DNA from: Clostridium sp. CAG:609
Lineage (GTDB): Bacteria; Bacillota_I; Bacilli_A; RF39; UBA660
Assembly (NCBI GenBank): GCA_000438075.1
Contig: FR903512.1
Coordinates: 1-5,901 of the forward strand
Direction: 5' to 3'
DNA length: 5,901 bases
Below are positions 1 through 5,901 of the stretch, in pieces. How positions within the stretch are numbered: position 1 is the first letter of the stretch; each line of letters opens with the position of its first letter. The notes beneath the pieces were generated by a model, which did not search any database, was not told the origin of the DNA, and saw only the letters and a list, made by a program, of their open reading frames with translations. The position numbers and the translations under genes are program-made.

Positions 1-28
1 TAATATCACATTTTTTTAAATTTGACAA
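1..28 (-). promoter_or_regulatory. Promoter reading leftwards out of the window
   Basis: On the - strand a -35 TTGTCA (28 to 23) is followed by a 17-base spacer and TATTA (5 to 1), the first five bases of a -10 cut by the window edge. TG at 8-7 makes it an extended -10. It lies just beyond the terminator of the 746-residue sigma gene, so it probably drives a separate gene to the left. The spacer carries a seven-base A-tract like the promoters of the two long sigma genes. Confidence 0.45.
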
Positions 29-57
29 AACTTAGATAATCACACAAGTTTTTCTTT

Positions 58-104
58 ATAAAGAAAAAACGAGTTAATTTCGTTTAATTTCTTGAACTCG
101 TTTT
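58..104 (-). terminator. Intrinsic terminator overlapping the 3' end of the 746-residue sigma gene
   Basis: Read on the - strand, AAAACGAGTT (104 to 95) pairs with AACTCGTTTT (75 to 66) to give a 10-bp stem with a 19-base loop, followed by TTCTTT. Together this gives a six-T run, one C and three more Ts. The 5' arm lies in the last codons of the gene and the stop codon sits in the hairpin. The loop is long for a terminator and the stem holds few GC pairs, so efficiency is uncertain. On the + strand the hairpin is followed only by a short T run. Confidence 0.6.
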
Positions 105-2314
105 AATATAGATAAATCTTTTTCACTATAATTTATTTTTCCATTATATATTGTTTTATAATACTTTAATATTTCTTCGATACCTGTAAGTCCCTTTTTT
201 AAAAGGCTTATTACTTCTTCTTCACTCTTTTGATAGAAAGATGCTATATCTTTAACTGAATATGCTTTACCATTATATAAACCTAAACTTAAGCCCACGA
301 TCATTCTACAATCCATTGGTAACATTTTAATTATTTCGGGTAGTAAATCTTTTTTAACTTGAGCTTTAATGGATATTTGAGTATCCCCGATTTCTATTTC
401 ACTTTCCGTTAAATCCATATTTCTTCTTATTACTTTTCTCTTCCAAGCTTTAAGAAGTGCAAATAAAACATTCTTTTCATTAGTTGTTAAATTTGTTCCA
501 TCATAAATACTCATTCCATCAAATCCAAAAGCTTTCACGATTATTTCATAACTTTTTGTTAATTTATTTTGACTATTCATTAACCATTCAACATCTTCAC
601 TATTGATATTTAAAATACCCATTAAAGTTTTATTTTGATAACCTGATCTTTCAATTAAATCATCCTGAGCAAACATTTTCTTAAGTTCCATCACTATATA
701 ATCTATTTTTTCCATAACTGGAATAGATAACTCTTCTTCTTTAAGACGATGATTAAATTTATTACCAAACATTTTCTTTAAGAATATATATTTTGGATCA
801 TCCTTATCTATATCTTTTAAGTAACATTCAATACACTCTGCTGGTAAGTTAGATATTTCGCTGATATTTTTGTTAACATATTTTTTCTTTAGTTTTGCTC
901 TTTCAGTTGTGCACTTTATAATGTAGTTATGGAATAATTTTATTTCATGAGTTGTTACTAATTCAGATGTATATACTTCATTAAAATTCTTACCAAATAA
1001 TAGTAATAGTATTTCATACATTTTAGTACTTTTATCAAGTCTTGATTTATATATTTCAAAATCTGGATATGTATAACCTAGAATATTTATTAATTTTTTA
1101 CCACTATACATATTATCAACATTAAATGGTGCTGAATTATTATTAATGTATTCACTTACACTACTTTTAGCAAAACCACGTAATTTACGTAAGGCTTTAA
1201 CTTCGATTTGTCTTACTCTTTCACGAGTTACACTTAGTTCTGCTCCGACTTCTTCAAGAGTTTTTACTTTGCCAGAGTTAAGTCCCCATCTTTCTTCGAT
1301 TACATACTTTTCACGTTCTGTTAAAACAGTTAACATTTCTCTTACTTGTTGTTTGTTATCACTTCTAAATACTAATTCTTCTGGTGATTTTTCTTTGCTT
1401 GCAATAAAGTTACCTAATGTTGCATTTTCATCTTCATCTTGATTATGAACTTTACTATCTAGGGAAACTGGTTCAACATCAAGTGTGAATACATCACGAA
1501 TTCTATCTACAGTTATTCCATCAAGCATTTTTTCTAAATCTTCTACAGTTGCTTCGCGATGATATTTATTATAAAACTCTTCACGGGCTTTATTAACATG
1601 ATATGATAGTTCTGTAAAATGAACTGGTTGACGAACAACTCTAGATTTATCTGCGATGGCTCTAGTTACATTTCTTCTTATACTAGCGTAAGCATATGTT
1701 GAAAATTTATAACCACGATTTATTTCATATTTTTCTACTGCTTTGATTAAGCCAATATTTCCTTCATTTACTAAATCAAGAAATTGCATACCTTGAGGAT
1801 GATATCTTTTTATTGCAGATATAACTAATTTTATGTTTCCTTCGACGATACTATTTCTATAGAATATTGCTTTCTTTTCATACTTTTCTTTTTCTTCTTT
1901 TTTACTAGATTCTTGAGCTTTTTTTAAACATTCAGTATACTTTGCGAGATATTCTATTGTTTTTTCTTGAGTAAATGATTCAAGTCTTTTTATATCCTGC
2001 CAATATAATTTTTCACTATCTGATGTATTCATCATAGCTTCATCATCAACAATAACTGGTTCATTTAATAAATTATTAATTAAAGCATATGAAACTAATA
2101 CAGTAGAACAATCTTCCCCATATTTTTTAATTATTTCATCTTCTGTCATTGTTTTTTTAATAAACTTTTGTAAAAATTCATTTACTATTTTACTTTTAGA
2201 TATGATTTCTTCAAGTTCTTTTATTGTTAATTCATTATACTTATATAAAGTATTTTGTTTGGCAGTAATTTCTTTTTCCCAGTTTACAATAATTTCATTA
2301 ATATTTTTTTCCAT
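74..2314 (-). CDS. Sigma-70 family factor with long repeat-bearing C-terminal extension (746 aa)
   Basis: RNA polymerase sigma factor, predicted to direct core polymerase to promoters. Residues 1-95 are an unrecognised domain where region 1.1 would lie. Region 1.2 follows at about 98-135. Region 2 (155-228) includes DLVNEGNIGLIKAVEK and GYKFSTYA. Region 3 is about 234-280, with an acidic sigma-finger-like linker at 284-312. Region 4 (322-390) has a canonical TRERVRQIE recognition helix at 363-371. The Trp-Trp pair used to open the -10 is replaced by Ala210-Ser211. Primary sigmas end soon after region 4, but this protein continues for about 355 residues. That extension has three repeats (404-625) and a degenerate second region 4 (655-717). 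The start is supported by AGAGGTGG four to five bases upstream. The gene has its own promoter but lies 56 bases behind its 903-residue paralogue, with no terminator between. Family is certain; target genes are unknown. It is unlikely to be the ordinary housekeeping sigma. Confidence 0.93.
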   Translation of the reverse strand: MEKNINEIIVNWEKEITAKQNTLYKYNELTIKELEEIISKSKIVNEFLQKFIKKTMTEDEIIKKYGEDCSTVLVSYALINNLLNEPVIVDDEAMMNTSDSEKLYWQDIKRLESFTQEKTIEYLAKYTECLKKAQESSKKEEKEKYEKKAIFYRNSIVEGNIKLVISAIKRYHPQGMQFLDLVNEGNIGLIKAVEKYEINRGYKFSTYAYASIRRNVTRAIADKSRVVRQPVHFTELSYHVNKAREEFYNKYHREATVEDLEKMLDGITVDRIRDVFTLDVEPVSLDSKVHNQDEDENATLGNFIASKEKSPEELVFRSDNKQQVREMLTVLTEREKYVIEERWGLNSGKVKTLEEVGAELSVTRERVRQIEVKALRKLRGFAKSSVSEYINNNSAPFNVDNMYSGKKLINILGYTYPDFEIYKSRLDKSTKMYEILLLLFGKNFNEVYTSELVTTHEIKLFHNYIIKCTTERAKLKKKYVNKNISEISNLPAECIECYLKDIDKDDPKYIFLKKMFGNKFNHRLKEEELSIPVMEKIDYIVMELKKMFAQDDLIERSGYQNKTLMGILNINSEDVEWLMNSQNKLTKSYEIIVKAFGFDGMSIYDGTNLTTNEKNVLFALLKAWKRKVIRRNMDLTESEIEIGDTQISIKAQVKKDLLPEIIKMLPMDCRMIVGLSLGLYNGKAYSVKDIASFYQKSEEEVISLLKKGLTGIEEILKYYKTIYNGKINYSEKDLSILKRVQEIKRN
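164..352 (-). other. Degenerate second sigma region 4 domain (residues 655-717)
   Basis: Residues 665-712 align without gaps to the protein's own region 4 (331-378). By hand there are 9 identities in 48 positions, including the conserved LGL turn and the GK before the helix-turn-helix. The recognition helix TRERVRQIE is replaced by SEEEVISLL, so specific -35 binding is unlikely to survive. A matching domain ends the 903-residue paralogue. Homology is inferred from hand alignment and predicted fold. Confidence 0.6.
440..1105 (-). repeat. Three tandem protein repeats of about 76-80 residues
   Basis: Encoded residues are about 404-625. The units begin at G405-K406, N481-K482 and N561-K562. In each, a Phe-Gly pair (F440, F516, F596) lies exactly 35 residues after the Gly/Asn. 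The pattern is roughly [GN]K-x-[LI]-x2-[IL]-x23-30-[FM]G-x-[NDK]-[FLG], followed by a helical stretch. I do not recognise the repeat. Spacing and hydrophobic pattern suggest a small helical bundle, possibly with a helix-turn-helix-like first half. Confidence 0.65.
1201..1230 (-). repeat. 30-bp exact direct repeat, copy 1 (region 4.2 recognition helix)
   Basis: Identical over 30 bases to 3987-4016 in the paralogous gene and in the same orientation. It encodes TRERVRQIE, the helix that contacts the -35 element. All synonymous sites match, including three arginine codons of two kinds (CGT, AGA, AGA). The flanking bases differ on both sides. Confidence 0.9.
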
Positions 2315-2366
2315 AATCCACCTCTTTTTAGATATACTATTGTATCACTTTTTTATAATTTTACAA
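2315..2366 (-). promoter_or_regulatory. Promoter and ribosome binding site of the 746-residue sigma gene
   Basis: On the - strand, -35 TTGTAA (2366 to 2361), a 16-base spacer and -10 TACAAT (2344 to 2339) are preceded by TG one base upstream, an extended -10. The spacer includes a six-base A-tract. The transcript would start near 2332. AAAGAGGTGG then gives a good Shine-Dalgarno match just before the ATG. The promoter lies wholly in the gap after the 903-residue gene, so the downstream gene need not depend on read-through. Confidence 0.55.
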
Positions 2367-2370
2367 GTCT

Positions 2371-5082
2371 TTATAATGATTTTATTAAAGTATTTAGTTC
2401 TTTTTGTGATTCTAAATCTTTAGTATTTAAAATATTCTTTATGTAAATTATACCATTTTTGATTCTTGTTTTAATTTCATATGCTGGTAAATTTAGTATT
2501 AAACTTAGTTCATCAACTGTGTATTTTTTACCATCATAGAAACCAAGATATAAATCAAGTGCTAATCTATAATTTATTGGAATATCTTTTACTAGTTCTT
2601 TTATTTTTTCATTTAATTTACTATTAGATTTTTCTTCTTCAAAGTTATATTTATTAATGATGGTTATAAATTTTTCTTCTTCAGTATTTGATAAAGTATT
2701 TAAATAACCTATATTTAAGTTGTTACCAAATGCTTTTTTTAATATTTCAAGTTCTTCTTTATTAAATTTAGTTAAGTCCATTGTTTTAATTAAATCATGA
2801 TATCTCTTTTTATAATATACACTTTGTTTATGCAACTTTTCCTTTAAATTCTTTAGTGTTATTTGCATACTTATTATTTTTGTATCATAATAACGCGGAG
2901 CTATATAAGTACTTGATAAATCATCTTTATAACAATCCATTAATGTTTTATAATATGTTGCTTTTTTATTAAATAATGTTTTGATATGTTCAAATTCTTC
3001 ATTACTTAATTCAAGATATTCTTGCAATGTTTTATTTTCAAAACTTGTCTTTAGTTTATTTTTTTCAATAGATAAGTCTTTTTCTTTTTTAATTAATTTA
3101 GTTAAACTAATACGTAAGATTTTTAAATCATTTGAACTTGCATTCTTATTATTATAGATATCTGTTAGATTTTCTCCGAAGAACTTAGTTAAGATATTTG
3201 ATTTATATTCACTCTTTTGTCTATTTTCTAAAAAGTAATAATATTCTTCATCAGTTAAGTTAAGTACTTGTTGTAAGGTTTTTCCTTTTATTTTTCTTGC
3301 ATCAGGTATTACTTCATTTATTAATTCTTTTAAAATATTATCAATTTCATTACTTTGGATTAAATATCTTTTTGTTAAATTTGGACCGAATGTATCAATC
3401 ATTAATCTATATTTTTTGGAGTCAGTTCCAAGTTCTTGTAAATAAAATAAAACATTTTCTAAAGTATCACCGATGATATCTGGAAGTATTTTTCCTTCAT
3501 AAAAACTTTTAGCATTTTTCTTTATATCAAGAGTTTTAATTAGTAAGTTTACATCAATATTTTTATTATCAAAATTAGCTGGATATAATATATTTATACC
3601 AAACACTAATGAAAGGTTTGTGTATTCTAGTGATGTATGATCTAATTTAATTAATTCATCGAACTTTCTACGTGATATTATTTCAAGTAGCCTTTTTCCT
3701 TGATATTTAGTTTTAAAGTTTGTTTCTATAAATTGAGGATTTAAATACTTAAAGTTATCACGAAGATTCTTAACTATTTCTTTTAATGGACTTTTTGTAT
3801 ATAACTTAATATTTATTGGTTTACTTAAGTCATTTCCACATATTCTTTGTAGTGTTTCTTTGTCTATATCACTTAAATAGTTAAATGCTTTATTAATATC
3901 TGTTTTATTTCTTTTAAAATATTCATGAATTGTAACAAAGGCTTTTTTTCCTGCATATCTTCTTCTTAATTTTTTTATTATTTTATCTTCGATTTGTCTT
4001 ACTCTTTCACGAGTTATACCTAAATTTTCTCCGATTTCTTTTAAAGTCCAGTCTCTGCCATCAACAAGTCCATAACGGTATGTTATTATTAACTTTTCTT
4101 TTTCATTTAATGTATCAAGTAGTTTTTTAATTGTTTCTTTATTTATTATATCTTCTTCAAATTCACCACTTGCTACGATATTATAATTATCTAAACTATG
4201 AGAATCATCTTCATCTAATTTATCATCTAATGAGACAATATTTACAGTTTGTTCTTCGATTCTTTTAATTTTTTCAAGATTAAGTCCTAACATATCAACT
4301 AATTCTTCTTCACTTGGTTGATGTCCATATACTTTTTGATAATCTTCCACTACTCTTTTGTATTTTAAATATTCTGCTTGTGAATGAATTGGTATTTTAA
4401 TCATTTTACCATTTTCTTTTAAGTATCTATTTATTTTTTGATTAATCCAGAAACTTGCATATGTTGTAAATTTTGTTTTTAAGTTGGTATCAAATTTTTC
4501 TACAGCTTTGATTAATCCGATGTTACCTTCAGCAATTAAATCTTGAACTGGTATTGTTGTACTTCCATATTTATTGGCAAAATACACTACAAGACGAAGG
4601 TTACTAGAAATACATATATCACGATGATAAATAGCGTTATTATAATAGGTTTTATCATTTGTATTGTTAAATAATGCTATATTTTTATGATGTTTTCTGA
4701 TATGATAAAGTATTGTTTCATTATCTAGTATTGGGTAAGTCTTTATTTCTTGAAGATACATCTTTAAACTAGAGTTAACACTAATATTATCTAGTTTATA
4801 ATCTATTGCTTCATCACTAATTTTTCCCTTTAAAACACAATAGAAAACTAAAATCTCTGCTTCTTCTTCACTATACATCTTTCTTAATTTTTCTTCAGTT
4901 ACAATTGGCATATGACTAAAGAAGCTTTCTAAGTAATTTGTTATAATACTACTTTCTTTTGTTAATTCATCAACTATGTCTAAAGTATCTTTATCACTAT
5001 CTTTAATATATGACAAAAGTATTTTTAAACTCATGTTTTTATTTATAATTTCTTGTTCAATTTTTGCAATAATTTCTTTCAT
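2371..5082 (-). CDS. Sigma-70 family factor with very long repeat-bearing C-terminal extension (903 aa)
   Basis: Paralogue of the 746-residue protein downstream, with the same domain order. The N-terminal domain (1-100) is unrecognised. Region 1.2 is at 103-135 (SLKMYLQEI). Region 2 (157-232) includes DLIAEGNIGLIKAVEK and FTTYASFW. Region 3 is about 236-278, with an acidic finger linker at 284-310. Region 4 (318-388) has TRERVRQIE at 357-365. The -10 positions are unusual: Phe211-Trp212 replaces Trp-Trp, Gln215 is kept, and Asn218 replaces the Thr that contacts position -12 in housekeeping sigmas. The extension of about 515 residues holds four full and two partial repeats (400-815), then a degenerate second region 4 (830-886). 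Lys-rich, Asn-rich and Ile-rich composition matches its neighbours and no frameshift is seen. The gene is first in a likely two-gene - strand unit, divergent from sigK. Which promoters it serves is unknown. Confidence 0.93.
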   Translation of the reverse strand: MKEIIAKIEQEIINKNMSLKILLSYIKDSDKDTLDIVDELTKESSIITNYLESFFSHMPIVTEEKLRKMYSEEEAEILVFYCVLKGKISDEAIDYKLDNISVNSSLKMYLQEIKTYPILDNETILYHIRKHHKNIALFNNTNDKTYYNNAIYHRDICISSNLRLVVYFANKYGSTTIPVQDLIAEGNIGLIKAVEKFDTNLKTKFTTYASFWINQKINRYLKENGKMIKIPIHSQAEYLKYKRVVEDYQKVYGHQPSEEELVDMLGLNLEKIKRIEEQTVNIVSLDDKLDEDDSHSLDNYNIVASGEFEEDIINKETIKKLLDTLNEKEKLIITYRYGLVDGRDWTLKEIGENLGITRERVRQIEDKIIKKLRRRYAGKKAFVTIHEYFKRNKTDINKAFNYLSDIDKETLQRICGNDLSKPINIKLYTKSPLKEIVKNLRDNFKYLNPQFIETNFKTKYQGKRLLEIISRRKFDELIKLDHTSLEYTNLSLVFGINILYPANFDNKNIDVNLLIKTLDIKKNAKSFYEGKILPDIIGDTLENVLFYLQELGTDSKKYRLMIDTFGPNLTKRYLIQSNEIDNILKELINEVIPDARKIKGKTLQQVLNLTDEEYYYFLENRQKSEYKSNILTKFFGENLTDIYNNKNASSNDLKILRISLTKLIKKEKDLSIEKNKLKTSFENKTLQEYLELSNEEFEHIKTLFNKKATYYKTLMDCYKDDLSSTYIAPRYYDTKIISMQITLKNLKEKLHKQSVYYKKRYHDLIKTMDLTKFNKEELEILKKAFGNNLNIGYLNTLSNTEEEKFITIINKYNFEEEKSNSKLNEKIKELVKDIPINYRLALDLYLGFYDGKKYTVDELSLILNLPAYEIKTRIKNGIIYIKNILNTKDLESQKELNTLIKSL
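2425..2595 (-). other. Degenerate second sigma region 4 domain (residues 830-886)
   Basis: Residues 834-881 align without gaps to region 4 of the same protein (325-372), with 8 identities in 48. These include the YxxG-F/L-x-DG turn and the T-x2-E start of the helix-turn-helix. TRERVRQIE is replaced by PAYEIKTRI. Against the matching domain in the 746-residue paralogue I count 14 identities in 48, so the two terminal domains resemble each other more than either resembles its own region 4. The duplication probably predates the gene split. Confidence 0.62.
2638..3885 (-). repeat. Four full and two partial tandem protein repeats of about 70-83 residues
   Basis: Encoded residues are about 400-815. 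The full units start at G462-K463, G530-K531, G600-K601 and N683-K684. The Phe-Gly position follows at F494 (32 residues later), F565 (35), F635 (35) and Y718 (35). Partial units keep the second half only, around C415-G416 (ICGNDL) and F785-G786 (AFGNNL). Two unit starts read GKTLQQVL and NKTLQEYL, close to NKTLMGIL in the paralogue, showing the same repeat family. Confidence 0.68.
3987..4016 (-). repeat. 30-bp exact direct repeat, copy 2 (region 4.2 recognition helix)
   Basis: Second copy of the 30-base identity described at 1201-1230. It encodes TRERVRQIE of the 903-residue protein. The rest of region 4 in the two genes differs clearly at both DNA and protein level. Confidence 0.9.
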
Positions 5083-5109
5083 ATTCCCCCCTGGGTAGCT
5101 ATTATATCA
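5083..5109 (-). promoter_or_regulatory. Extended -10 promoter and G-rich ribosome binding site of the 903-residue sigma gene
   Basis: On the - strand a perfect -10 TATAAT (5106 to 5101) is preceded by TG and one base (TGATATAAT). An A-tract lies upstream, but the -35 is poor (TATATT at 17-base spacing). The leader would be only about 10-15 bases. It contains AGGGGGG (5092 to 5086) ending three bases before the ATG, an unusual Shine-Dalgarno and a striking G-run in such AT-rich DNA. An extended -10 commonly compensates for a weak -35. Confidence 0.55.
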
Positions 5110-5149
5110 TATTTTTTAAAAAAAATATATATAATTTTAATAAAGAGGT
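5107..5149 (+). promoter_or_regulatory. Possible sigma-E-type promoter and ribosome binding site of sigK
   Basis: TCATATT (5107-5113) and TATATAAT (5128-5135), 14 bases apart, resemble the sigma-E -35 (TCATATT) and -10 (CATACAnT) elements. In Bacillus subtilis sigK is transcribed from a sigma-E promoter with SpoIIID. The region is almost pure A/T, so the match could be chance. TATAAT at 5130-5135 could instead be a sigma-A -10, but no -35 fits. AAAGAGGT (5142-5149) is a good Shine-Dalgarno six bases before the ATG. It directly abuts the divergent promoter of the 903-residue gene. Confidence 0.35.
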
Positions 5150-5155
5150 ATTGAT

Positions 5156-5851
5156 ATGTTTTTAAATTTACTTAATATAATAAAGGATATGTTATTTTTT
5201 ACAGGATCTTACTCAAATAATGTTTTTTTAGAACCACTTTCACCGGAAGAAGAAGAAAAAGCTATAAATGATATGCTTAATGGAAGTGTTGATGCTAGAA
5301 ATAAATTAATTGAACATAACTTAAGACTTGTTGCTCACATTGTTAAAAAGTTTGATGTAAAAGAAGAAAATACAGATGATTTAATAAGTATTGGTACTAT
5401 TGGGTTAATCAAAGGAATCGATACATATAAAAATAATAAGAAAACTAAGATAACTACTTATGCTGCAAGATGTATTCAAAATGAAATACTTATGTACTTT
5501 CGAAGTAATAAAAAATATGGTCCAACGGTATCTTTAAATGATGCTATCGGACATGATAAGGAAGGAAATGAAATTAATTTAATTGATGTAATCAAAGATA
5601 ATGATACAACTTTATTTGAAAAACTTGATTTAAAAAATAATATTATGTTATTAAAGAAGTATTTGAAGCTTTTAAAAAAACAAGAAAGAGATATTATAAT
5701 TAAAAGATATGGTCTTAATAATAAAAAAGGTATGACACAAAAAAAAATAGCAAAGGAGCTTAAAATATCAAGAAGTTATGTTTCAAGAATAGAAAAAAGA
5801 GCTTTGACTAAAATGTTAACTGAATTTATTAAAAATAAAAATATCGATTAA
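5156..5851 (+). CDS. sigK: Sporulation sigma factor sigma-K, pro-form (231 aa)
   Basis: Late mother-cell sigma factor of endospore formation, which directs coat and cortex genes after engulfment. Residues 1-18 are a hydrophobic leader aligning with the Bacillus subtilis pro-sequence. By alignment the mature protein would begin near Tyr19, after cleavage by the membrane protease SpoIVFB. Region 2 (48-117) carries the family-typical LIEHNLRLVAHIVKKF, DLISIGTIGLIKGI and TTYAARCIQNEI. Region 4 (165-225) carries TQKKIAKELKISRSYVSRIEKRAL, with the helix-turn-helix at 194-216. Length matches the family and the gene is uninterrupted, with no skin-type insertion. The first ATG is preferred because it has a well-spaced AAAGAGGT and includes the whole pro-sequence; Met12 lacks both. 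The gene is divergent from the long sigma genes, sharing a 73-base gap. Sigma-E is the nearest alternative, but the leader and overall motifs favour sigma-K. Confidence 0.92.
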   Translation: MFLNLLNIIKDMLFFTGSYSNNVFLEPLSPEEEEKAINDMLNGSVDARNKLIEHNLRLVAHIVKKFDVKEENTDDLISIGTIGLIKGIDTYKNNKKTKITTYAARCIQNEILMYFRSNKKYGPTVSLNDAIGHDKEGNEINLIDVIKDNDTTLFEKLDLKNNIMLLKKYLKLLKKQERDIIIKRYGLNNKKGMTQKKIAKELKISRSYVSRIEKRALTKMLTEFIKNKNID

Positions 5852-5901
5852 AAAAAGAAGATAATTTTTTAAAAATTGAATAAGTCAATAAAAAGTGGAC
5901 A

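Noticed and set aside
22..40. TTGACA followed by GATAAT on the + strand as a promoter
   Set aside because: The two elements are only seven bases apart and nothing like a -10 lies 16-18 bases downstream. The overlapping - strand promoter fits much better.
49..68. Perfect 20-base palindrome next to the terminator
   Set aside because: It is nearly all A/T, overlaps the terminator T-tract and has no loop to form a useful hairpin. A protein-binding site is possible but unsupported.
1146..1442. 98-residue + strand reading frame inside the 746-residue gene
   Set aside because: It is antisense to conserved sigma region 4, has low-complexity Ser/Leu/Thr-rich composition and no ribosome binding site. 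It is a shadow of the real gene.
2315..2370. Terminator between the two long sigma genes
   Set aside because: No GC-containing inverted repeat with a T-tract was found in the 56 bases, so read-through from the upstream gene is likely.
2202..2446. Two overlapping + strand frames of 73 and 63 residues
   Set aside because: They are antisense to the end of one sigma gene and the start of the other. Their Phe/Ile/Leu-rich composition is what AT-rich antisense gives, and no start signal is convincing.
74..5082. Either long sigma as the housekeeping sigma-A
   Set aside because: The melting tryptophans are altered in both, region 1.1 is replaced, long extensions are present, and no dnaG or other usual rpoD neighbour is seen.
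5863..5877. AATTTTTTAAAAATT after sigK as a terminator
   Set aside because: The stem is all A/T and no T-run follows it. The sigK terminator probably lies beyond the window.

Overview
The window is strongly AT-rich and uses the standard bacterial code: the tryptophan codons checked are TGG and the stops are TAA. It carries three sigma-70 family genes and almost nothing else. The + strand gene is a clear sporulation sigma-K with an intact pro-sequence. This points to an endospore-forming low-GC Bacillota, possibly an uncultured gut-type member of the Bacilli or Erysipelotrichia, though the sequence cannot fix the lineage.

Layout: positions 1-73 hold the terminator of the first gene and what looks like a promoter firing leftwards out of the window. 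Positions 74-2314 (- strand) encode a 746-residue sigma-70 protein. A 56-base gap with a good promoter separates it from a 903-residue paralogue at 2371-5082 (- strand). A 73-base divergent promoter region follows, then sigK at 5156-5851 (+ strand) and a 50-base tail with no convincing terminator. No gene-free stretch exceeds 300 bases.

The two long - strand proteins are the unusual content. Each has an N-terminal domain of about 95 residues that I do not recognise, then sigma regions 1.2, 2, 3 and 4. The -35 recognition motif TRERVRQIE is canonical, but the -10 melting and recognition positions are altered. After region 4 each continues for 350-530 residues, where ordinary primary sigmas end. 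This extension contains tandem repeats of about 70-80 residues, with seven full copies across the two proteins. In six of the seven, a [GN]K position and an [FY][GK] position are exactly 35 residues apart. Each extension ends in a second, degenerate copy of sigma region 4. I know of no described sigma family with this architecture.

The promoters of both long genes, and the one leaving the left edge, share an A-tract followed by an extended -10 (TGATAYAAT), so they may be transcribed by the same holoenzyme. A link to sporulation is suggested only by the divergent neighbour sigK and is inference.
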